A stretch of DNA of 64,000 bases from Actinomadura livida (GTDB lineage Bacteria > Actinomycetota > Actinomycetes > Streptosporangiales > Streptosporangiaceae). Shown one piece after another: positions 57,759 through 64,000 of this stretch. Both the position numbers and the translations under genes were made by a program. A model generated the notes under the pieces. The model was not told where the DNA came from, did no database searches, and saw only the letters and a list, made by a program, of their open reading frames with translations. The stretch spans positions 205,408 through 269,407 of the forward strand of contig NZ_BMRO01000013.1 of NCBI RefSeq assembly GCF_014648675.1, written 5' to 3'. Numbering within the stretch: the stretch's first letter is position 1; every line of letters begins with the position of its first letter.

Positions 57759-59065
57759 GCAGGCAGGTTTCCGTGCGCAATTCAGGGACCATCCTCCGAC
57801 TCGGCGGCGCGATCCTCGCCGTCGCGGTGCTGGCCGCCGTGCTCCTGCTGGTGCTCCAGAAGCCGGAGCAGCGCCGGATGACGGCGTACTTCACCAAGAC
57901 GGTCGGCCTCTATCCGGGCGCCGACGTCCGCATCCTCGGCATCCGCGTCGGGGAGGTCACGAGCGTCGACCCCGTCGGCGACTCGGTGAAGGTCGAGCTG
58001 AAGTACGACGCCAAGTACAAGGTGCCTGCCGACGCGCAGGCGGTCATCATCAACCAGACGCTCGTCGCCGACCGGTACATCCAGCTGACGCCGGTGTACA
58101 AGGGCGGCGCGGTCCTGGCGGACGGTGCGACGCTGACCACCAGCCGCACCGCCGTCCCGGTGGAGATCGACGACATCGGCGGCAGCCTGAACGACCTCAC
58201 CAAGGCCCTCGGCCCGGAGGGCGCCAATGCGCCGGGCGAGGACGGCACCGGGGCCCTGTCGGAGCTGCTGCGGGTCGGCGCCTCGAACCTGGAGGGGCAG
58301 GGCGACGACATCCGGCAGACGATCGCGGACACCTCCAAGGCGCTCAGCACCCTGAGCACCGACCGCGGTGACATCGCCGAGACGATCCGGAACCTGCGCG
58401 TCATCACCGACGCGATGAAGGCCAACGACCAGCAGATCAAGTCGTTCGGCGGGCACCTCAACGAGGTGTCGGCGCAGCTGGCGGGGGAGAAGGAGGAGCT
58501 GAGCGCGGCCCTCAACACCCTCGCGCCGACGCTGCGCAACGTCCAGCGGTTCGTGAAGGACAACCGCAGCGAGCTGGCCGCGAGCGTCCGGCAGCTCGCG
58601 CAGATCACCGGCGTGCTGGTGAAGGAGCGGGACGCCCTCGCCGAGGTCCTGCAGGCCGGCCCGCTCGCCATCAACAACCTGGCCCGCGCGTACGACCCGA
58701 TCAGCGGCACGATCCACACCCGCAACAACTTCCGCCAGTTCCACGACCTGGCCGACTGGGTCTGCTCGCTGGCGTACTCGGTGGGGACGCCCGCCAAGGA
58801 GTGCCTCGACTTCGTCGAGCCGTACAACGGCATCGGCAAGGCGCTGACGGGCCTGCACCTGGACCTGTCCTGGATCACCGCGCTGACCACGCACTACGAC
58901 CCGGTCCCGATCCCGCCGGACGCCTACGGGCCGCAGGGCCCGCCCAAGTCCGCCAAGGCGAGCAACCGGTCGAACGGCGGGTCGAACACCGGCGCCGGGA
59001 CCGGCGCCGCGGCGCAGGGCGTGCCCGGGGACATCACCGCGCTGCTGCCTGGAGGTGGCCGATGA
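57755..59065 (+). CDS. mceD: Mce-family lipid-transfer protein, fourth position (MceD)
   Basis: 436 residues from GTG 57755 (GTG 57773 is also possible). Transmembrane helix at about 16-35; Mce domain at about 42-125 (MTAYFTKTVGLYPGADVRILGIRVGEVTSV, NQTLVADRYIQLTPVY); helical region; Pro- and Ser/Gly-rich C-terminus. Two cysteines lie in DWVCSLAYSVGTPAKECLDF. The stop overlaps mceE. Confidence 0.92.
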   Translation: MSRQVSVRNSGTILRLGGAILAVAVLAAVLLLVLQKPEQRRMTAYFTKTVGLYPGADVRILGIRVGEVTSVDPVGDSVKVELKYDAKYKVPADAQAVIINQTLVADRYIQLTPVYKGGAVLADGATLTTSRTAVPVEIDDIGGSLNDLTKALGPEGANAPGEDGTGALSELLRVGASNLEGQGDDIRQTIADTSKALSTLSTDRGDIAETIRNLRVITDAMKANDQQIKSFGGHLNEVSAQLAGEKEELSAALNTLAPTLRNVQRFVKDNRSELAASVRQLAQITGVLVKERDALAEVLQAGPLAINNLARAYDPISGTIHTRNNFRQFHDLADWVCSLAYSVGTPAKECLDFVEPYNGIGKALTGLHLDLSWITALTTHYDPVPIPPDAYGPQGPPKSAKASNRSNGGSNTGAGTGAAAQGVPGDITALLPGGGR

Positions 59066-60402
59066 GCACGACACGGCGGGTGCGCCGGGCGGGACGCCTC
59101 GCGGGCGGCCGCGCACGGCTGTTCGGCGTCGTCGCCCTCGCGGGCGTGACGGCCCTGACGGGCTGCACGTTCGACGGCGTGTCGTCGCTGCCGCTGCCCG
59201 GCGGCCCCGACCTCGGGTCGGACCCGACGACCGTGAAGATCGAGTTCGTGAACGTGCTGGACCTCGTCCCGCAGTCCGCGGTCAAGGTCAACGACGTCTC
59301 CGTCGGGCAGGTCGAGAAGATCGAGCTGGCCGGCGACTCGCGGTCCGACCGCGGCTGGTACGCCGTCGTCACCGTCAAGGTCCGCAAGGACGTCGAGCTG
59401 CCCGACAACGCCGTCGCGACGATCGGCCAGACGAGCCTCCTCGGCGAGAAGTTCGTGCAGCTCGACCCGCCGGCGAACGAGCCGCCGAGCGGGCAGCTCG
59501 GCAACAACGACATCATCCCGCTGGCCCGCACGACCCGCGGCACCGAGATCGAAGAGGTGCTGTCGGCGATGTCGCTGCTGCTGAACGGCGGCGGCCTGGA
59601 GCAGGTCTCCACGATCAGCCGCGAACTGCAGGCCGCGATGGGCGGCCGCGAGGCGACGATCAAATCGGTGCTGCACCGGCTCAACACCTTCACCGGGACG
59701 CTCGACCGCAACCGGCACGCGATCACCCGCGCGCTGGACAGCATCGACCGGCTCAGCGGGAAGCTGGCGGACGAGCGCGAGACGATCCGGAACACCATCG
59801 ACCAGACGGGCCCGGCGATCGCCGTCCTGGACCGCAACCGCGCCGACCTCACCAAGATGCTGGTCGCGCTGGACAAGCTCAGCCGCACCACCACCAACGT
59901 GATCAACCAGTCCAAGGCCGACCTGCTCGCCAACCTGCAGGACCTCGACAAGATCCTGCGGAACCTCAACAAGGCCGGCTCGGACCTGCCGAAGTCGCTG
60001 GAGACGCTGATCACCTTCCCGTTCCCGGCGACGTTCGAGAACGTCGTCGAGGGCGACTACGGCAACGTCCACCTGCGCGTCGACCTCGACTTCGAGTCCC
60101 TAGCGCAGAACCTGTTCGGCGGCACCGACCTGGAGAAGACGCTCGGCAGCGGCCACCAGATGCGCAACATGCTCCAGGTCCCGAACGTGACCCTGCCCGA
60201 CACGCCGCTGGGCGTGCTGCCCCAGTCGCCGGGCGGCGGCTCCGGCGGACTGCCCGGCCTGCCGGGGAACGGCGACCGGCCCGGCTCGGACCAGCCCGGT
60301 TCGAGCCGGCCCCGCTCGAACCAGCAGGGCCGTCCCGGCGCACTCGGCCCGGGATCCGGTGACAGCGGTCTGCGGACCCTGATGACGGGGAGCCTCTCGT
60401 GA
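59062..60402 (+). CDS. mceE: Mce-family lipoprotein, fifth position (MceE/LprK-like)
   Basis: 446 residues. Unlike its neighbours it has a lipoprotein signal ending LTGC (Cys35), the hallmark of the MceE position. The Mce domain is at about 58-140 (TVKIEFVNVLDLVPQSAVKVNDVSVGQVEKI, GQTSLLGEKFVQL). A long helical region and a Pro/Gly/Ser-rich tail follow. GGAGG lies 6 nt before the ATG. It overlaps mceF by 4 nt. Confidence 0.93.
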   Translation: MSTTRRVRRAGRLAGGRARLFGVVALAGVTALTGCTFDGVSSLPLPGGPDLGSDPTTVKIEFVNVLDLVPQSAVKVNDVSVGQVEKIELAGDSRSDRGWYAVVTVKVRKDVELPDNAVATIGQTSLLGEKFVQLDPPANEPPSGQLGNNDIIPLARTTRGTEIEEVLSAMSLLLNGGGLEQVSTISRELQAAMGGREATIKSVLHRLNTFTGTLDRNRHAITRALDSIDRLSGKLADERETIRNTIDQTGPAIAVLDRNRADLTKMLVALDKLSRTTTNVINQSKADLLANLQDLDKILRNLNKAGSDLPKSLETLITFPFPATFENVVEGDYGNVHLRVDLDFESLAQNLFGGTDLEKTLGSGHQMRNMLQVPNVTLPDTPLGVLPQSPGGGSGGLPGLPGNGDRPGSDQPGSSRPRSNQQGRPGALGPGSGDSGLRTLMTGSLS

Positions 60403-61853
60403 TCCTCAGCCGCGGAATCATCCTCCAGCTGATCGCCTTCGCGGTGATCACCGTCGTCGGCGTGGCGGTCGTGTCGGTGAACTACATCGGGGTCGGCCGC
60501 GGCCTCCTCGGCCGCGAGTACGTCGCCTACGTCGACCTCACCGACTCCGGCGGCGTGTTCAGCAACGCCGAGGTCACCTACCGGGGCGTCCCGGTCGGGC
60601 GGGTCGGGCCGATCGAGCTGACCGAGACCGGGATCCGGGTCAAGCTGGAGCTCCGGCGCGGCGAGCGGATCCCGCGCGAGGGCACGAAGGCGATCGTGGC
60701 GAACCGGTCCGCGGTCGGCGAGCAGTACATCGACCTGGTCCCCGCCCGGAAGAGCGGGCCCTACCTCGACGAGGGCGACCCGTACACGATCCCGCGCGAC
60801 CGCACCACGCTGCCGGTGTCCACCGCCGAGCTGCTGCGCAACGTCGACGCGCTGGTCGGCTCGGTCAACACCAAGGACCTCGGCGTCATCGTGGACGAGC
60901 TGAACAAGGCGTTCTCCGGCTCCGCCGAGGACCTCCAGTCCCTCCTCGACGACACCGACCGCATCCTGGAGACCGCCGACCAGTCCTACCCCGACACCAA
61001 GCGGCTCCTGGACAACAGCGTCACCGTCCTGGACACCCAGCGCGGGCAGGCCGCCAACATCCGGGGCTTCGCGCGGAACCTGAACGAGCTGACCACGTCC
61101 CTCCGCAACGACGACCCGGCGCTGCGCCGGACCATCGACAGCGTGCCGGGCGCGGTGGACGAGACGCACAAGGCCGTCCACCAGCTCGCGCCGACGCTGC
61201 CCGTGCTCCTGGCGAACCTCACCACCACCGGCCAGGTCATCTCCTCGCGCAAGGCGGGCCTGCGGTCGCTGTTCATCCTCTACCCGGTGAGCGTCGCGGG
61301 CGCCTTCACCGTCACGCCCGGCGACGGAACCCAGCACATGGGCCTCGCGCTGAACATCGACTCGCCGCCCCCGTGCACCGAGGGCTACGAGCAGGTGAAG
61401 CGGCGCTGGCCGCAGCACACGGGCAAGAAGAAGCCCCGCCTGGACGCCGGCTGCAAGGCGCCGAAGGACGCGCCCACCGCCGTCCGCGGCCCCCGCAACT
61501 TCCCGGCCGACGCCATCGCGCCGTACCCGCAGGTCCCGCCGGGCGCCACCGCCGGCGCGGGCTTCCCCGAGGGCGGCGCCTACGCCAAGGACGGCGACGG
61601 CGGCGGCAAGGCGCAGGCCAAGGGCGGGGACGCCGAGGCGAAGGCCGCGGCCGCCCCCTCCGCCCAGCTGGCGAACGGCAACCTCTACCTCTCGTATCCG
61701 GCCGGCTCAGTGGAATTCGCTGGATACGATCCAACGACCGGTGCCGTCTACGGGCCCGACGGCAAGCGGTACGCCATGCAGCGCACCGCCGGTACTCGTG
61801 AGTTGGGAGATTCTTCGTGGAAGTGGCTCATGCTCGGACCCCTGAGCCAGTGA
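60399..61853 (+). CDS. mceF: Mce-family lipid-transfer protein, sixth position (MceF)
   Basis: 484 residues from GTG 60399. Transmembrane helix at about 6-27 (IILQLIAFAVITVVGVAVVSV); Mce domain at about 39-115 (AYVDLTDSGGVFSNAEVTYRGVPVGRVG, VANRSAVGEQYIDLVP); helical region; long C-terminal domain with Ala/Gly/Lys-rich linker and a final GYDPTTGAVYGPDGKRY block shared by many MceF proteins. It completes the set A-F. Confidence 0.93.
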   Translation: MILSRGIILQLIAFAVITVVGVAVVSVNYIGVGRGLLGREYVAYVDLTDSGGVFSNAEVTYRGVPVGRVGPIELTETGIRVKLELRRGERIPREGTKAIVANRSAVGEQYIDLVPARKSGPYLDEGDPYTIPRDRTTLPVSTAELLRNVDALVGSVNTKDLGVIVDELNKAFSGSAEDLQSLLDDTDRILETADQSYPDTKRLLDNSVTVLDTQRGQAANIRGFARNLNELTTSLRNDDPALRRTIDSVPGAVDETHKAVHQLAPTLPVLLANLTTTGQVISSRKAGLRSLFILYPVSVAGAFTVTPGDGTQHMGLALNIDSPPPCTEGYEQVKRRWPQHTGKKKPRLDAGCKAPKDAPTAVRGPRNFPADAIAPYPQVPPGATAGAGFPEGGAYAKDGDGGGKAQAKGGDAEAKAAAAPSAQLANGNLYLSYPAGSVEFAGYDPTTGAVYGPDGKRYAMQRTAGTRELGDSSWKWLMLGPLSQ

Positions 61854-61863
61854 GGCGGGTCCG

Positions 61864-62352
61864 ATGAGGCGCCGCTGGCCCCAGATCACCACGATCGTCC
61901 TGGGCGTGCTCGTCGTCGCGCTGGTCGTCGCCACCGGCGTGCTCGGCGCGCGCACCTGGCAGGGCAAGAACGACGCCGACGAGCGCGCAAAGGCGACGCA
62001 GGCGGCGCGGCAGATGGGCGTCAACCTGATGTCGCTCAACTACGAGACCGCCCAGAAGGACCTCGACCGGATCGTCGCCGGCACCACCGGCGAGCTGAAG
62101 AACAAGCTCAGCACCCAGTCGAAGCAGCTCCTGGACCAGCTCAGCAAGACCCAGGCCAAGTCGAGCGTCGACCAGGTCGAGGCCGGCGTCGTCTCCATCG
62201 ACGACGACTCCGCCGAAGTGATGGTGTCCCTCAACGGGACGGTCACCAACCCCAAGGTGAAGGACGGCGCGGCACGCGCCTACAGGTACCTGATGGATCT
62301 CACCCGGGTCGATGACCGGTGGCTCGTGTCCGAACTGGAGGTGGTCCCGTGA
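61864..62352 (+). CDS. Mce-associated membrane protein
   Basis: 162 residues. One N-terminal transmembrane helix (about 8-29) is followed by an external alpha/beta domain of the SnoaL/NTF2-like type found in Mce-associated (Mam) proteins (AARQMGVNLMSLNYETAQKDLDRIVAGTTGELK, VDDRWLVSELEVVP). In mycobacteria these proteins stabilise Mce complexes. It starts 10 bp after mceF and overlaps the next gene by 4 nt. Confidence 0.85.
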   Translation: MRRRWPQITTIVLGVLVVALVVATGVLGARTWQGKNDADERAKATQAARQMGVNLMSLNYETAQKDLDRIVAGTTGELKNKLSTQSKQLLDQLSKTQAKSSVDQVEAGVVSIDDDSAEVMVSLNGTVTNPKVKDGAARAYRYLMDLTRVDDRWLVSELEVVP

Positions 62353-63392
62353 CCATGCTCGGCCGGGGCAAGCGCTCCGCACGGAAGAACGAGAACGCCG
62401 CGGACGACAAGGCGCGCAAGGCCGAGGAGGCCGCCGAGGCCGCCCGCCTCGCCGAGGAGGCCGCCGCCAAGGCGAGGGAGGCGGCCCGGCTGGCCCAGGA
62501 GGCCGCGGACGCCGCCGCCGAGGACGAGCCCGAGCCGAAGAAGGCCGTCAAAACGTCTGAGAAGCCTCGTCGCGCCAAAAAGGCCCCGGAAGCCTCTGGG
62601 GCCCCGGACGACGATGCCGACACGGCAGAGGAGACCTCAGAGCCCGCACGGGCATCTGTGGCCGACGAGGACGCTCCCGAAGCCGACGAGGACGTCCTCG
62701 CTGAGGAGTCCTCCGTCGAACTGGACGCCGACGAGGCCGACGCCGAAGAAGACGAAGACGACGCCGAAGAAGAGGCCGTCGAAGCCGAGAAGCCGAAGAA
62801 GCCCGCCAAGACGGCCAAGCCGATCAAGCTGAAGAAGCCGGCCGCCGCCGAGGCGGACGACGACGAAGAAGAAGACGACGAAGACGGGGGCGCCCGCGGC
62901 GGCGCCACCCGCTCCGGGTACACGGTCATCGCCGTCCTGGCCGTCCTCGTCATCGCCTTCGGCACCGCGGCCACGATGCTGTACCTCAAGGACCGCGAGC
63001 AGAACGCCGTCGAGGCCGCCGGCCGGGAGGGCGCGTGGGCAGCGTCCAAGGCCGCCAAGGCGCTGTCGTCCTACGACTTCCGGACCATCGACGCCGACAT
63101 GAAGACGGCCGCCGACATGACCACCGGGAAGCTGCGCAGCGACTACGAGAAGGAGATGCCGTCCTTCAAGGCGAACGCGACCCAGCAGCAGCTCGTCGGA
63201 ACCACGACGGTGCTCAAGGCGGGCGTCGTCAGCGCCACCCCCGACAAGGTCGTCGTCCTCGTCTACGCCAACCGCACGTCGGCCACCAAGGACGACGAGA
63301 CACAGCGCCTCCCCGAGGCGCTGCGCCTGAAGATGACGATGGTCGAGACCGGCGGCAAGTGGCTGGCCCAGGACGTCGACGTGATCTCCTGA
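62349..63392 (+). CDS. Mce-associated membrane protein with long charged cytoplasmic tail
   Basis: 347 residues from GTG 62349. Residues 1-195 are extremely charged: an Ala/Glu/Lys helix-forming stretch, then Asp/Glu runs broken by KKPAKTAKPIKLKKP. A transmembrane helix at about 198-218 (YTVIAVLAVLVIAFGTAATML) is followed by an external NTF2-like domain similar to the preceding protein (SSYDFRTIDADMKTAADMTTGKL, GGKWLAQDVDVIS). So the last two genes are paralogues differing mainly by this tail. The tail is probably disordered and could bind cytoplasmic partners (inference). Confidence 0.85.
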   Translation: MTMLGRGKRSARKNENAADDKARKAEEAAEAARLAEEAAAKAREAARLAQEAADAAAEDEPEPKKAVKTSEKPRRAKKAPEASGAPDDDADTAEETSEPARASVADEDAPEADEDVLAEESSVELDADEADAEEDEDDAEEEAVEAEKPKKPAKTAKPIKLKKPAAAEADDDEEEDDEDGGARGGATRSGYTVIAVLAVLVIAFGTAATMLYLKDREQNAVEAAGREGAWAASKAAKALSSYDFRTIDADMKTAADMTTGKLRSDYEKEMPSFKANATQQQLVGTTTVLKAGVVSATPDKVVVLVYANRTSATKDDETQRLPEALRLKMTMVETGGKWLAQDVDVIS

Positions 63393-63454
63393 CCCGTCCC
63401 GGTCACCGGTCCGCGATCGCCGAGGCGTTCGCCGGACGACCTGGGAACACCGTG

Positions 63455-63479
63455 CGGCCGTCCCCTCCGGGGGCGGCCG
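63455..63479 (+). terminator. Terminator of the mce operon
   Basis: An 11-bp stem (63455-63465 with 63469-63479, one G-U pair) about 63 bp after the last mce gene. Confidence 0.75.
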
Positions 63480-63641
63480 TTCGCCGCTTCCCGGGGCCCT
63501 GCCGGCCCACCCGCGCCCAAGCCTTAAACTATGGCCTTCCTCACTGCAGGTCAGGGGCTGAAAAGTCCAAGTCCGCTCTTGACTGAGAGGCGTTGAGGAG
63601 CGATGCTCCATGGCAACGTGATGCATACTGCGGCGCTAGAG

Positions 63642-63670
63642 TTGCGAGCGGTGTACCAGTCGGCTACACT
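63642..63670 (+). promoter_or_regulatory. rpoB promoter
   Basis: TTGCGA (63642-63647), a 17-nt spacer and TACACT (63665-63670) form a good housekeeping promoter, with a start near 63677 and a leader of about 140 nt to rpoB. It makes rpoBC transcription independent of the mce operon. Confidence 0.65.
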
Positions 63671-63814
63671 GCCCCTTTGCGCTGCCCTCTGACTATCCGC
63701 TGCTGAGAGCATCCCTGCCGTGGTCCCTTTTGGACCCCTTTGTGCAGGTCTCGGTGGTGGATCGTCTGGCGTGCGTGTCACCAGTTACGCCGCGAGCCCT
63801 CGGAAGGACCACTC

Positions 63815-64000
63815 TTGGCAGCCTCGCGCAACGCCTCGAATACCGCAACCGGTCCGAACCGCGTCTCCTTCGCGCGCATCAAGGAGCCGCTCGAAGTCCC
63901 GGACCTCCTTGCTCTGCAGACCAACTCCTTTGACTGGCTGCTGGGCAACGAGAGGTGGAAGGCCCGGGTCGAGGCGGCCCAGAAGGCCGGAAGTAAGAGC
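63815..64000 (+). CDS. rpoB: DNA-directed RNA polymerase beta subunit (5' part)
   Basis: The first 62 codons, cut by the window end. It begins at TTG 63815 with GGAAGGA about 7 nt upstream; actinobacterial rpoB commonly starts AASRNASN like this one. Visible residues NRVSFARIKEPLEVPDLLALQTNSFDWLLG are the typical N-terminal segment of the beta subunit (read as two adjoining parts). The reading frame is intact to the edge. Confidence 0.96.
   Translation, partial: MAASRNASNTATGPNRVSFARIKEPLEVPDLLALQTNSFDWLLGNERWKARVEAAQKAGSKS

Larger units (their letters stand above)
63393..63814. other. mce-rpoB intergenic region
   Basis: 422 bp with a terminator (63455-63479), the rpoB promoter (63642-63670) and a leader of about 140 nt. 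TTGACT (63583 area) upstream may mark a further promoter but its -10 is poor. I see no additional gene. Confidence 0.5.

Overview
The window is about 72% GC, with Actinobacteria-type genes, many GTG and TTG starts, and dense 1-4 nt stop/start overlaps. The ordered set korA-korB, a partial nuo cluster with htpX, rpmG-hadA-hadB, murB, a deaminase, aspC, tRNA-Trp-secE-nusG-rplK-rplA, rplJ-rplL and rpoB is the core-chromosome order of Streptomyces and relatives. The lineage-specific extras (stressosome operon, proline-rich membrane proteins, complete mce operon) fit a filamentous actinomycete of the Streptosporangiales/Thermomonosporaceae (Actinomadura-like) type. The genus is inference.

Layout. 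(1) 1-3.5 kb: a TetR repressor divergent from a DHA2-type drug exporter, then a membrane protein with a SecD-like periplasmic domain. (2) 3.7-10.3 kb, minus strand: 2-oxoacid:ferredoxin oxidoreductase korA-korB and two related exported proteins. (3) 10.5-21.8 kb: nuoABC-H-IJKLMN without nuoD, E, F or G, interrupted by an antisense helix-hairpin-helix membrane gene, then htpX. Together with korAB this suggests a ferredoxin-fed rather than NADH-fed complex I. (4) 21.8-23.6 kb: a map paralogue and an XRE regulator divergent from a 34-bp, apparently leaderless promoter pair with a shared palindrome; yajQ; tRNA-Tyr. (5) 23.6-30.7 kb: a translationally coupled stressosome/partner-switch operon (rsbR-rsbS-rsbT, an ATPase-phosphatase fusion, a hybrid histidine kinase, an RsbU-like phosphatase) and a divergent PP2C-like protein. 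(6) 30.7-36.8 kb: an acyl-CoA dehydrogenase, tRNA-Thr, tRNA-Met, rpmG, a MaoC-type dehydratase pair, murB, a yybP-ykoY-type Mn2+ riboswitch controlling a UPF0016 transporter, and a GntR regulator. (7) 36.8-42 kb: a deaminase, a repeat-bearing secreted protein, a SigE-like sigma factor with a membrane partner, and aspC. (8) 42.1-51 kb: tRNA-Trp-secE-nusG, rplK-rplA behind a highly structured leader, a secreted protein, a cluster of 74-bp palindromic repeats, three LppX/LprG-like lipoproteins (two of them a tandem duplication), and rplJ-rplL behind an L10 leader and attenuator. (9) 51.5-63.4 kb: a complete mce lipid-import operon (ATPase, two YrbE permeases, six Mce proteins, two associated membrane proteins) lying between rplL and rpoB. 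(10) The window ends 62 codons into rpoB.

Most of the window is vertically inherited housekeeping sequence. The parts most worth a second look are the NADH-module-less nuo cluster beside korAB with its antisense insertion and extended NuoB, the symmetrical leaderless map/XRE switch, the receiver-domain losses in the stressosome operon, the riboswitch whose closing stem overlaps a hairpin, the iterated hairpins in the rplK leader, the covarying 74-bp repeats, and the mce operon at the rplL-rpoB junction.
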